64,000 bases of DNA from Oegoconia quadripuncta (GCA_949316235.1 OX438758.1:12867731-12931730); one strand, 5' to 3'. Shown: positions 1 through 10,189, counted from the first letter of the stretch. Numbers and translations: made by a program. Notes: generated by a model from the sequence alone, not told the origin.

Positions 1-104
1 AATGCTAGTAAGAAGAATACGAACATGAGTTTAAGTGTCCCAGATATTTATCTCATAATATATATAATAACACATACTAACTGAACAATTGGTGGCGCAA
101 TAAC

Positions 105-290
105 ATTCGTTTTCGATGACTTTAAGAACGTCAACGAAGGCAGTCGTGAAGCTAAGTTGGTGTGGCACACGAAGACAGTACAATCTGGTAGTCACCAGTC
201 TGACACAAATCCACAAACCCGCGCTAGACCTGCGTGGTGTATCAGGGCTTATATCCTCTCCTATAATCATGAGAGGTGGTACCCCAGCAG
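105..290 (-). repeat. Old interspersed repeat, D family
   Basis: On the minus strand this stretch shares several blocks with 38235-38530: a CCACGC...GGATTTGTGTCAGAC block and a CCAAC-TTAGCTTCACGACTG block, in the same order. Identity is visibly low, so this is an old copy. An open frame on each strand crosses it, but both look like chance frames in the repeat. Confidence 0.45.
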
Positions 291-1141
291 TGAAGACTTA
301 AAGCTATTGATGTGAACCTATATCAACTACTCACATCCTTATGTACTCCATTTAATTCCCTTGGCCCTTATGGAACACCATGGCGGTCAAGAGGTTTGTC
401 ACTATTCAAGCCCATGAAATGCACAATGGGAAATCAATCATTGGAAAAGTAACAACAAGAATCAAGTATATGTGAGACAATTTAAGATATTTACATGTTA
501 ATGATAAGTTCCCACATGTAAGTTATTAGATAAATAAGTTTCTTAGACTTATCTGGTAATTACATAAATGAGATAATTTTGACAGAAAGCTAGGTAAAGT
601 AGGTAACATAAAAACAAAGAACACAAATCGTTGAGAGCCAGAACAGTAAGTAATATTTAGAACAGTGTCGTTTTACAGCTTATCAAAGTAGTGTCTAGTC
701 AGCATACGTTTGACTGTTGATGTACTTGTACAAAACAAATCTACGTCCAGATCTCTACGAATATTGTTGAAGTTGCTACAAGCACGAAGTAGGAAAGCGT
801 TTTGCCTATAGTTTGTTTTTGCGAACGGAAGGTGCAATGGCGGGCCCTCGCGAAGACCCATCTGATTAGTTCGAAGTTAGATTTTAGATAGCAATCATAA
901 GGGCAAAAGAAGTTGGTTTAGACGAGAAATGAGCAGAAAATCGAAGTTGAGTAATGGTTGAAAGGGCTAGAGTGGAAGCAGCGGCGATGGTGTAGTAGTA
1001 GCATTATGGAGGAGAAGAATGCAGACATGAAATTATGTATAGGTACTCGTAATGTATACCTATATGTATGGTTTGCCATAGTCATCTATGGTTATCGGTT
1101 AAAAAAAAATGGGGGAGTATAGACATTAAACCCACCACACT
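291..1141. other. Unassigned AT-rich DNA
   Basis: I see no gene, RNA or recognisable repeat here. A minus-strand frame of 62 codons at 673-861 has no recognisable motif. Confidence 0.5.
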
Positions 1142-1327
1142 ATTGTTGCTCAATCACGTCGAAACGGATGAACGGATTTTGATGAAATTTGGTATATAGG
1201 TATATAGGTATAGGTACAAACCCTGGATGGAAAGATAAAGTGAGTAGTTCCCGAGGGATAAACAAATTTCCGCGATAAAGTTATCCCACGCAGGCGAAGC
1301 CGCGGGTGGAAAGCTAGTAGTATTATA
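1142..1327 (-). repeat. Lepidopteran-type interspersed repeat, E family
   Basis: Read on the minus strand, it begins with CTAGCTTTCCACCCGCGGCT and ends in an imperfect ATTTCATCAAAATCCGTTCA block, followed by a CGTGATTGAGCAA end. The same opening and closing blocks occur at 5931-6186, 27845-28158 and 30980-31220. It is a non-coding, probably non-autonomous dispersed repeat of the type common in moths and butterflies. The family assignment is from general familiarity; the copies are seen directly. Confidence 0.6.
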
Positions 1328-1639
1328 AAAAGCAAGAACAATCACAAAGCAACTAGGACAATAGCGAGATAAATTTACTTTACTTTCAACTGTCCACAAT
1401 TCTTTTATTACCATTATAGTCGTAACGACATTGGATTTCAAATGACACCAGGAGGCTTCGCTGGAAAACAATGGCCCAACTGAAATATGAATACGTTTAT
1501 TGTAAAAAGAACTCCACGTATCGCTCACAACGCAGCGCACCGCCGCGGCATTGTTGTGGGTACAGACGACTGCATGTCATGTTGACATTTTGACCTGCTT
1601 AAATCGACAAAACATACCGAACGAACAAATTACTACATC

Positions 1640-1920
1640 TTCCAATAATTACTGGCCTCGCTTATGGGCAGGGTGCGGGGGAGCACCAACACCATCCTGA
1701 AGACCATCAGCGATAAGCTCGACTGCCCTATCTGGCGACACTGGGTAAGAGCACATGTGAGCGTGCCCGGTGTCCCAGATAGTGGCAGATATATGAACTA
1801 GATATTTATGTGGGTATTACTAACATAGTTTTAAGTCATTTATGTACTAACATCACTATGGACTCCGGTCCGAAATAAACAAATTTTATTTTATTTTTAT
1901 TTATTTTATTTATAAACCTT
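1640..1920 (+). mobile_element. Non-LTR retrotransposon 3' end with TTTTA-rich tail
   Basis: A GC-richer block (CTGCCCTATCTGGCGACACT) is followed by AT-rich sequence, a GGACTCCGGTCCGAAATAAA end with a polyadenylation signal, and an irregular TTTTA/TTTAT tail. This is the layout of a 5'-truncated LINE 3' UTR. A similar ending occurs at 16640-16850. No coding domain remains. Confidence 0.5.
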
Positions 1921-1975
1921 GTAGAATCAGCAGCGGATACAGAGGTAATGGGTAGAAATGCCCTCCCACTGATCT

Positions 1976-2126
1976 GTCCTTAGATTATATAACTTCATCA
2001 GTATCACCATCGACTACGTTGACCAATGAGAAACCGTCAAATTACCGTGCCAGCAATGAGCCAACCAATCACATGTCTAAACGTAACCGATGTCGATAAC
2101 GATGAAATTATGTAATATAACCCCTG
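1976..2126 (-). mobile_element. MITE, ATTACATAATTTCATCG family, copy 1
   Basis: About 150 bp with terminal inverted repeats of roughly 37 bp. The outer ends read ATTACATAATTTCATCG. The interior carries TGATTGGTTGGCTCAT and a GACGGTTTCTCATTGGTCAA block. Two more copies lie at 6535-6684 and 30497-30645. There is no coding capacity, so it would depend on a transposase elsewhere. Confidence 0.8.
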
Positions 2127-2344
2127 AACTGAACCGCTTTAAATTTAAATCGGCATACTACCCATTTACAAAAATATTCTGAATTAAATAAATTTCTTCA
2201 TTTCATCATATACAAAGACAGACAAAGTGAGCATCATTTAAATGACAAACCAATACGAATTGAACAAAACAAAGCCTGGCGTATTGAGGACTATTAATTC
2301 GAACCTAAATAATATACACTAGCTTAATTGATAAGCTTAATTGA

Positions 2345-2378
2345 TATGTGTGAATTGCAATTGTGCAATTCACACATA
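2345..2378. other. Perfect 15-bp hairpin
   Basis: TATGTGTGAATTGCA (2345-2359), a four-base loop ATTG, and its exact reverse complement (2364-2378). Immediately upstream the 13-mer AGCTTAATTGATA is repeated in tandem. This could be the core of a decayed palindromic transposon. Confidence 0.8.
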
Positions 2379-2490
2379 AATTGGCAAAACCCTTAAATCC
2401 TTGCCTGTGAAGATGCTTACAATAATGTAAATATAAATCTACAGCATTCGAAATAGGGTAAACCAGAGGTCGGAACCTCCTATTACTCCT

Positions 2491-2744
2491 CGACGACCTG
2501 TTTGGTGTAGTGGTTAGCAACTCTGGCCACTATACCAAAAGGTTGCGGGTTCGAATCCCGCTAGGGGCATATGTTTGTGTGATGAATACGGACATTTTGA
2601 TTTTGATTTTTTGATTTTACAAAAAAAAAATGTATTTATGTAGTATATCAACCATCTGGTATCGACAACGCAAGCCTATAGTCGCTTACTGTGGAACTAG
2701 ATGGCGCTGTGTGTACTATATCTAAGGATATTTTTTTATTATTA
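2491..2744 (+). mobile_element. SINE-B copy 1 (tRNA-derived SINE)
   Basis: Head begins CGACGACC. It has an A-box-like TGGTGTAGTGGTTAGC near 2503 and a perfect B-box GGTTCGAATCCC at 2548-2559, as expected for an internal RNA polymerase III promoter. The body ends in GGAACTAGATGGCGCTGTGT and an A/T-rich tail. Related copies are at 7163-7410 and 44660-44930. It is not a functional tRNA, because no closed acceptor stem or cloverleaf forms. Confidence 0.85.
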
Positions 2745-3043
2745 CCTATCTGTCGAGACTGATTTCGACCCATTAAAAATTTGGTACCTACACTTGATGA
2801 GGCAGACTCGAGGGATAGGTAATGAGGCTCCGACCTCTGATTTACCACAACAAAAATAAAAACAGCTTACGTCAACGCCGTTGCTACTAATGGATTCCAA
2901 CATTGCCAACTTTCTCGCACCAAACGCTATAAGAGAAAGGGACTGCAAAAACTACACTCCAGTTCCTGATGCTTCCGATATGGAAATGGTGGACGTAATG
3001 ATAGCCTTATGTATAGTTTAAACATAATATTTATATACAGGGT

Positions 3044-3103
3044 ATAATTGAATTCGTGCATTTCGTATTGTCAGGTGAACTCACTAAGGGTTACCAAAAT
3101 TAT
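3044..3103 (+). repeat. TACAGGGT-type element end fragment
   Basis: TACAGGGTATAATTGAATTC resembles the left end of the foldback family at 33744 and 35445. Only about 50 bp match before the nested SINE begins. Confidence 0.4.
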
Positions 3104-3792
3104 CCCCGCCTCCGTGGCTCAATGTAAACAACATTGGGTTTGCGATTCGGAGGTCGCGGGTTCGATCCCCAGCGGGGTACATTTTTTTTTTTTTTTTTTA
3201 TGCATAACGGGTTGGTACTTGACCTCAATCACACCTGATGTTAAGTGAAGATGAGGTCGAAGATGGAAGCGTACTGACCCGGAAACCCCAACACGTTTGG
3301 GGGACTGGCTATCTTATCTCTGACAACCGGAACACGACAATGCTATTAACATTGCTGCTTGGCGGCAGATTTAGATAAGATGGTGGTAGCTAGCCAGGCG
3401 GACATTTAAAATGCCCTACCACCAACCAAACCGAGTACTTAAACATGTACCCCGCTGGGGATCGAACCCGCGACCTCCGAATCGTAAACTCAATGTTGTT
3501 TTACATTGAGCCACGGAGGCGGTTAAACATGTTTAAGTACTCGGATTAGTTGGTGGTAGGGCATTTTAAACGTCCGCCTGACTAGCTACCACCATCTTAT
3601 CTAAATTTTCCGCTAAGCAGCAATGTTGATAGCATTGTTGTGTTCCGGTTGTCAGAGATAAGATAGCCAGTCCTACAAATGTGCTGGGGTTTCCGGGTCA
3701 GTACGCTTCCACCTTCGACCCCATAATCACTTAACATCAGGTGTGATTGAGGCTAAGTACAAACCCGTCGCGCATAAATAATAAAAAAAAAA
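3104..3792 (+). mobile_element. SINE-A copy 1 (plus), split by a second SINE
   Basis: A plus-strand SINE-A whose head (3104-3182) and body (3527-3792) are separated by a minus-strand SINE-A. The head has an A-box-like TGGCTCAATG and a perfect B-box GGTTCGATCCCC. The body ends with the family 3' sequence and an A-rich tail. The split is flanked by ACAT on both sides (3179-3182 and 3527-3530), which I read as the target-site duplication of the inner SINE. Confidence 0.85.
3183..3526 (-). mobile_element. SINE-A copy 2 (minus), full length, nested
   Basis: A full-length copy on the minus strand: tRNA-like head at about 3440-3526, body to 3200, and an 18-base poly-T (poly-A of the SINE) at 3182-3199. 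It inserted between head and body of the plus-strand SINE-A around it. Its body and the outer body form a roughly 240-bp inverted repeat. Confidence 0.9.
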
Positions 3793-4330
3793 CCCCCTCA
3801 AGAACAATAGACGAACTTCCAATATTAAGTAGTCAGAGAACCATGTAGGTGTAGTCGAAAATCTTCTGTGCAATTTGACTATGGTTCCTCGGGAAAAGGT
3901 GTTGGCATACATGAACAAATATACGTGTTACACCCAGTATTGTTCATTTGATCGCTTATTTTGAGATAAGGCACACTTATTTACCTACTCATATGCAAAT
4001 CAACTGAGCTAACAATCTGAGATCCCCAACTCGCCAGCCTAGGGTGGCAAATAGATCAATTACCTACTTCAATCTTAAAGCATTACGAGACGAAAACGTT
4101 ACGCGTTAGAAGAGGTCCACCCCCAATAGTGAACTTTTACCTTTTTACTTTTTTATTTCACTTTGCAACATTCGAATTTAACGAGCCTTATCTGATATAC
4201 AATATGGATCTATATATCCATATTATCCATAAAATACAGTAGGTACATACAGTTTATTTTAATGCTAAATCTTCAGAGATAAAATGGATATTATATGGCC
4301 GGACTGAAATCTGTTTCGACAGCTGTCGCT
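3793..4330. other. Unassigned AT-rich DNA
   Basis: No gene or repeat recognised. A perfect 9-bp hairpin, AATATGGAT and its complement around CTATAT, lies at 4201-4224. Confidence 0.5.
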
Positions 4331-4361
4331 GTTTTCCCATACATAAGAAATATGGGAAAAC
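4331..4361. other. Perfect 11-bp hairpin
   Basis: GTTTTCCCATA (4331-4341) and its exact reverse complement (4351-4361) around a nine-base loop. Function unknown. Confidence 0.8.
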
Positions 4362-4529
4362 CACAAAAGACACAAGGAGTAAAATGTATCTACAGAAAAG
4401 TAATGTTTGCACTATTATGCTATTACACAGAAGTAGTTACTACATTGATTCAATTTATGTCTTCTGGTCATCTGGTGACCTGTAATAATTCTTTCTTTTC
4501 AGGCACACGTCTACCCATGAATGTATTTT

Positions 4530-5262
4530 ATGTATACGCTTTTATAATAAGGTTTCAGTAGACATTCAAAATTTGCCTTTAAATAAATTTAAAGCAATCA
4601 TAAAACAGAAATTATTAGCAAAAGGCTATTATAAAACACTGACTATTTGAATGATAAGCAATCATGGACATAGCTGTCTTATTATTCATATAATTATCAA
4701 ATCACAAATTGAAACCCATAATCTGTTTGTTAATTCAAAATTAACATGTGGCAACACTGCTGTCACTTGCCCCCGTGCTCGCGCGTGAAAAACATGGCCG
4801 CGCATACGCATTTTTAATTTATCAATTTTCAATGTAGAAATTTCATACACGGCTTCAATTACGTAAAGTTTATCGCAATTATACTACATTCAGAAGAATA
4901 TCACGTTTCATTGTTGCTCCGACCACTTCTATTCAACGCATACGAACCCGCGCAATCATCGGGGTAGCAACGACGGCTGAGCTTTGAGGGGAGCTCCACG
5001 CTGCCCGTCTCCGAGTGCCGCGACGTCCAAGGAGGGCTGCAGCTTCGGAGCACTACTCCACTAACGCACATCCAAACATCAAGCATCAACCCACCCATCT
5101 TCATCACTGTTTAAAAGAGCAACCCTAGAGTTTCTTGCTCGTTCTTCTCTGGGGAGTCAGCTTTGTGAATGAGCAGGAAATTTCAATGTAATATTAATAG
5201 TGACGTTTTCAGGTGACAATTTTATCCTATGAAATAAAATGTTTTGATTTGATTTGATTACT
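4530..5262 (+). mobile_element. L1-family LINE 3' end, interrupted
   Basis: 4530-4660 encodes the C-terminal tail of the reverse-transcriptase polyprotein (RFYNKVSVDIQNLPLNKFKA, then KQKLLAKGYYK). It parallels the end of the 46511-47207 reading frame, with a one-base deletion near 4640 that breaks the frame. The 3' UTR resumes at 5107 with AAAAGAGCAACCCTAGAGTT and TTCTTGCTCGTTCTTCTC, and ends in a short TTTGA repeat tail. A 378-bp foreign segment (4729-5106) splits the UTR. Confidence 0.8.
4729..5106. mobile_element. 378-bp GC-richer insert in the L1-family UTR
   Basis: Compared with the uninterrupted UTR near 47240, this segment is extra and flanked by CTGTTT on both sides (4723-4728 and 5107-5112), consistent with a target-site duplication. 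It is much richer in GC than its surroundings between 4910 and 5070 and contains TGGCAACACTG near its left end. There is no poly-A tail and no recognisable coding motif. The 68-codon minus frame is unassigned. It may be a retrocopied or transposed unique sequence. Confidence 0.55.
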
Positions 5263-5930
5263 CGTACCTAGCTTTACCTAAAGTCACTTTGTAAAGCATC
5301 ATTTGTGGTCAGAAAAATAAACATTTTTTTTAATATCATATGAGATAACGTCCTGAATAGCACGTGACTGGCCAATACCTACTTGAGTTTTTGTTACAAG
5401 CCAAAAGTTGAACGAAATAGAAAATTGTATGTACATTATAATTTTTTTTAAATTCAAACAGCTTATGTGTATTTTTAAGACAAGTATCTGCAAAACAAAC
5501 ATTATGAGTAGATACATACCTATCTAATAACTATATTAATTCAATTAGCACATTAACGATAACGAGTGGGTACTGTAGGTATTACTTACATGAATGCTGC
5601 GCTCAATGTACTTATATCACGAGTCTAAGATATCTGTTTAATTAACATTACATTCTAACGTTCAGGCAATAAGTCATAATATAGCCTACTGGTAGATATA
5701 GGAATGAGAACGAAAGTTATGATGCGTGAACTGCTTTTAAACATCCAATTTGCAAGTTAAATGTTGAATCAGTGGTTCCGTTCGGTGTTCCTTCCTGTAA
5801 TTAAGTATGCAGCCGGTATAACTAACAAAAAGTATTATTCGTGATACAGGATGTCAGTTTTGGTAACTATTAAAAAACTAAGGTGGTGGCCGTAGAACAT
5901 CCGGGTCTAAATACGTATGTTTTTATTTAC
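5263..5930. other. Unassigned AT-rich DNA
   Basis: No supported feature. A 72-codon minus frame at 5299-5517 is lysine/isoleucine-rich and without motif. Confidence 0.5.
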
Positions 5931-6186
5931 TACTAGCTGTTATCCGCGACTTCGTTCGCGTAGTATTCGTTCTATTACCAAATGCGTCACTCTATGACTC
6001 AAAAGCAATTCCACTAATAGTAGCTATCCTCCCGGACCAGTCACTTTTCCGGGATAAAAAGTAGCCTATCTGTTACTCCAGGTCCTGGCCTGTGTACCAA
6101 CCAAATATCAACCAAATTTGTGCAGCCATTTAGGCGTGAAGGGGTAACAAACATACACACAAACTTTCGCATTTATAATATTAGTT
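5931..6186 (+). repeat. Lepidopteran-type interspersed repeat, E family (long copy)
   Basis: Begins TACTAGCTGTTATCCGCGAC, followed by TTCGTTCGCGTAGTATTCG. It carries GGGATAAAAAGTAGCCTAT and ends AACTTTCGCATTTATAATAT. This is the most complete copy of the family in the window. It is non-coding and probably mobilised in trans. Confidence 0.75.
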
Positions 6187-6534
6187 TGGATATAGTGTTC
6201 TATAAAATTTTCGCTCGTACTTAGAAGTACTTATTAGAGGTTCAGAAGTACTTACTAGCGCACTGATAGCCGCGCATAGCTGATTACACTTGGGTTAAAT
6301 GACGAACCCAGCATCGCAGAGATCCCTTAAGAACCACGTAGTTCTCGTAATAGGAGGCAGACGTCTAGAACCAGACTCATAGAGACTGCAAAGAACGTTG
6401 GCGGATTTAGAAATCAGCTGAACCGATTTTGTCCATATATAGCATAAATCCTTCCTGCATATTATGGCCTTATAAACAATATTAAGGGTAAACGATAGTA
6501 ACTATAGGTATCATATAATCACACATAACATATA

Positions 6535-6684
6535 GGGGTTCTATTACATAATTTCATCGATATCGTCATCGGTTACGTTCTGACATGTGATTGGTTGGCT
6601 CATCGCTCGCTCGGTAATTTGACGGTTTCTCATTGGTCAACGTAAGCGATGACGATACCGATGAAGTTACATAATCGAAGGGCA
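6535..6684 (+). mobile_element. MITE, ATTACATAATTTCATCG family, copy 2
   Basis: Left arm 6543-6579 and right arm 6639-6675 are inverted repeats matching at about 32 of 37 positions. The interior block TGATTGGTTGGCTCAT is shared with the copies at 1976 and 30497. No coding capacity. Confidence 0.85.
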
Positions 6685-6861
6685 GAGTTGGTATAGGTTC
6701 TGGTTGACGTGATGAACACTATATGTTGTGCTTAAATTTATATTTTATTATGGTTATTGGGATATATTAATTTTTTCTCTTAAAAAATACAAATGACGAT
6801 AAATCCCCGAAATAATTTATATATTTAAACCCTATTTCATTCAAGCACGTGCACAGCGTTT

Positions 6862-7075
6862 TTATAGGCAGAATGATAAAATTTGCTATTAAATGAGAAA
6901 AAATACTTACGAAATTATAACTTATTAGCAATCTTCGCAACTGTTTAGAATATTTTTCTGTTTATATAGTATGAATTAGTTGTCTTAACAATGCTATTCG
7001 AGGAAAACTTACAATTGGAGGCACTTGCTTTTCTGCCTTGGTGGAGGGCACCATTGCACTGATTTCATTGACAGT
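6862..7075 (+). repeat. Dispersed repeat X, copy 1
   Basis: Shares ordered blocks with the minus strand of 56455-56690: CAGAATGATAAAATTTGCTA, CAATCTTCGCAACTGTTTAG, and a CGAGGAAA-CTTACAAT block followed by TTTCTGCC. It is non-coding, and I do not recognise the family. Confidence 0.65.
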
Positions 7076-7162
7076 AACCATACCCTACCTTTAACTAACT
7101 ACTAACCTAACTTTAACTTTTATTGCTAAAATAAAGAAAATGTACCGTAATTCTTAACATGT

Positions 7163-7410
7163 TGTCACCCGCTTGTCTGTTGTAATGGTTAGAAACTGAC
7201 TCGTTATGTACTAAAAGGTCGCGGGTTCGAATCCCCATATGATTGTAGATGAACACGGAAACATGTATATACCCGAGTTATGGTTAGTTTCATTTATATT
7301 ACAAATACAAATGTATTTGTGTAATATATCAACCACCTGGTACGGTAATACAAGCCTAGTTGCTTAATGTGGAATTAGATGGCGCTGTGTGTATATCCAA
7401 GGACATTTAT
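7163..7410 (+). mobile_element. SINE-B copy 2, diverged
   Basis: It keeps the B-box GGTTCGAATCCC and the body end GGAATTAGATGGCGCTGTGT. The A-box region is degraded (TTGTAATGGTTAGA). Confidence 0.75.
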
Positions 7411-8204
7411 AGTTCGTACTTAGTTACTATGGTATACCCCTTAATCTGAAATTGAAATGTACCCATACCATATATCCCATATACCCAATAAAAAATACCC
7501 AAGATCCTACAGACACAAGCACGTGCATCACAATTACCCCTTCAAAAAATTATTGTACAGGATATGCTGATTCTTTACGACTAAACATAGTAATGTTTAG
7601 TAAAACAAATTAATTAATCTACCAGCAATCCCAACCGTATTTTGGAACACGTCTATTCTCGTCCTGTCATGAAGTTTACGTGTCGTCTCCTTCCCACGTC
7701 GTCTACGTGACGTATACGTGACATGATGACACCGGCCTCTTTGATGCTGTTAGACCTTTTGGTCTGAAGATTTAATTAATCCTTCGAGACATCTGAAATT
7801 GTATTTGACTGGTATAATACATGACGACAGACGTCTTTAGAATGGAATTAATGTGAGTGTGTGTTGAACTCAAAGAGATTTACATTTAATACGCCACAAA
7901 AAAGCATGTTTTAATGTAACAGATTTGTCATAATAAATAGCCTGATGCATGTGTGCCAAGACATACATAAGAGTCAATTATTAACTATTATTTCCTCGCC
8001 AAGGTAGACCTTCGCTAGAGGCCATACCTGATGATGATGTTTTCCGATTGATTTAGAGCATGACGAGCCGCCTCAGACTCTATTAATCAGTCAGTAGTTA
8101 GGTGAGGACGAGTGTGTACCTGGTTTGTGGGTACACTGGTGCACCTGCGTTTGAGAATCTCCTGGTGATTCGTGATGAAACAGGGAAACTTCTTTTCCTA
8201 CTTA
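7411..8204. other. Unassigned DNA with an ACGTG cluster
   Basis: No gene recognised. 7677-7722 contains repeated ACGTG/CACGT words, described as a finding. The 62-codon frame beginning at 8102 runs into a repeat. Confidence 0.45.
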
Positions 8205-8338
8205 TACTCTTTTCAGCTTCCAAGGTAGAAATAGAGTCACGTAAGTCACCGTCTGTCTTCAGTAGGCGTCGTGTCGAATACCACTGTTGATCCTAGATTT
8301 ATAGGAGGTACAGGGTTACGAATGTGGACGCGGGATTG
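8205..8338 (+). repeat. Dispersed repeat F, copy 1
   Basis: Matches 44275-44390 in the same orientation through TAGGCGTCGTGTCGA and TACCACTGTTGATCCTAG, with a GGACGCGGGA-like end. A shorter third match lies at 44991-45058. Non-coding. Confidence 0.65.
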
Positions 8339-8455
8339 TCATAGTATCAAGTTATGTAAAGAAACAAATTTGATAGCCAAATAAAATCACTTGTTGTATA
8401 GAACTGATAAGTTCACCCGTTAATTAGATCTGCAAACTGTATTTACACGACTAGA

Positions 8456-8692
8456 GGTTTATTTTATGCACAACGGTTTAGCAGTGACATCAATCACAAC
8501 TGACGTTAAGTTAAGATGAGACCGAAGGTGGAAGCGTTCTGACCCGGAAACCCCATCTTATTTAGGGAACTGGCTATCTTATCTGTGACAACCGGAACAC
8601 AACAATGCTTTTAACAATGTTGTTTGGCGGCAGATTTAGATGAGATGGTGGTAGCTAACCAGGCGGACATTTAAAATTGCCTACCAACAACA
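8456..8692 (-). mobile_element. SINE-A copy 3, head missing
   Basis: The minus-strand body includes the paired ATCTCATCT...AGATAAGAT blocks and the 3' end reading CGTTGTGCATAAAAT. It is 5'-truncated before the tRNA-like head, as expected for target-primed reverse transcription. Confidence 0.8.
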
Positions 8693-9200
8693 AAATATAG
8701 ATAGATCACGAGAAAGTTTTGGTGGAAATTCAAAGAATGAAAATGGCAGCAATATCGGTCACCATGCATCAGCTTCTCGGGCACTTATAATCCCAAAGGC
8801 AATAAAATATAACCACAAAACAAAACGCAGAATTGTTAAAAACCATTGTCCACTGATTGGTCGCGTATATCTCACTTGCCAAATCAACCAATCAAGCGTT
8901 CAGCACCGACCCTGGCGCTCATTAAAAATAGATATCAATTGCTTACCACTCAATACATCATCATCAATTTGAATAGTCGAAAGCAAATAGCACGGCCCGC
9001 ACTCACTAGGGAGTTGATTTCGGTGTCATGTTTGTATGGAATATTAATGGTGATCTGAACGATGTAGTGTTGCGTAACGAGCCTAGGGTTATAACTGTTA
9101 TGTTACACTTTAGAGAGTTGTATTACGAGTAATTATTAGCATACTCTATTTTGTACTAGGTATGCTATTACGTTGTTGTGCAATGGCCGTAAGTAGTATA
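8693..9200. other. Unassigned DNA
   Basis: No supported feature. The 70-codon plus frame at 8846-9058 has no motif. Confidence 0.45.
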
Positions 9201-9595
9201 TTAGGTCCTTACCTATGAAATTGGCGTTTTGTATGAAGAATTTCATTAAGACTGTTTTCTCCATACAAACATTTTTGAATTTTTTTTGGGAACGGCAAAT
9301 CCAAATTTAACTAAACTTTGTGTGTATTATCGGATAACATTAAGTTAAATATAGGCAGTGTTAATTTTTAAAAGTAACCGCTTTGGGAAGTTATGGGAAG
9401 CTCATGAAGAGAGCTGTGTTCAAGTTTTTTTTATTATGTGATTTAGCTCAGACATAAAAAATATTTCATGTGAAACCTTGAAAATATATTCTATTTTCCA
9501 AATAAAAAACAAATTTGAAAATAGCTATAGAATCGTAGGAGTTGGTACATTTGACTAACGAAGAAAAAAATCTCCAATTTCATAGGTAACGACCA
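9201..9595. mobile_element. Mariner-type MITE, copy 1
   Basis: About 395 bp between TA dinucleotides (9199-9200 and 9596-9597). The left end reads TTAGGTCCTTACCTATGAAA, and the right end read inward is TGGTCGTTACCTATGAAATT. Ends and the TA target fit non-autonomous mariner/Tc1-type elements. Homologues lie at 14274-14691 and, inverted, 34464-34885. It encodes no transposase. Confidence 0.85.
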
Positions 9596-9728
9596 TACTT
9601 ACATGTAGATTTTAAACTTTTAATTACCTACACCACTCAAGGACAATAAATTGGTTGTTTCTCAAGAAATCTCCCAGCATCAGTGGAATCATTATGAGGA
9701 TAACTAGCTTATGCTTCCAGTTAGCTAT

Positions 9729-9834
9729 CGCGAGACAGTTCTAACCTTGTGGATTTACCTATGTGTAACCTTATGTCATGTATATTATAGTATTAGTACT
9801 ATAATATACATCACTAGGTTAGAGCTGTCTAGCG
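9729..9834. repeat. Nested inverted repeat with perfect 15-bp hairpin
   Basis: Outer arms of about 23 bp (CGCGAGACAGTTCTAACC at 9729 and its near-complement ending at 9834) enclose a perfect hairpin: 15-bp arms at 9778-9792 and 9797-9811 around TTAG. This resembles a small palindromic transposon remnant. Confidence 0.75.
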
Positions 9835-10092
9835 TATCCTATAGTTCATTGATGTAAGCTAAGAAATTCATATAGAGCAACTTTTAACTCTACCAAAGTC
9901 TTATTTATTTACTTGCAAAGTTTATTCATTCAAACATAACTAATTATGTTTGAATTATTATATACATAGTTATAATTATAATTAGTTATGTTTGAATAAA
10001 TAAACTTTGAAAGGAAATAAAGAAGATTTTGGTACAGTTAAAAGTTGTTCTATTTGAATTTCTTAGCTTACATCAATGAATAAATAGGATAT
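9835..10092. repeat. Large foldback element with ~113-bp arms
   Basis: Left arm 9835-9947 and right arm about 9979-10092 are inverted repeats of roughly 90% identity. Shared blocks include CATTGATGTAAGCTAAGAAA and TTCAAACATAACTAATTA. The whole unit can fold into one long hairpin. No coding capacity. Confidence 0.85.
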
Positions 10093-10189
10093 TGAAGTAA
10101 CTAGCGGTTTAAATTCCCTTGGAAATCGGAAGCAAATTTAAAAACAATAAAGCAATATCAGAAACAGATAAATCAGATCTCACCAAGTT

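Noticed and set aside
2491..2565. Possible tRNA gene (perfect B-box GGTTCGAATCCC)
   Set aside because: No cloverleaf or acceptor stem closes, and the same head occurs with the same body at several loci. It is a SINE head. The same applies at 3104, 44660 and 62775.
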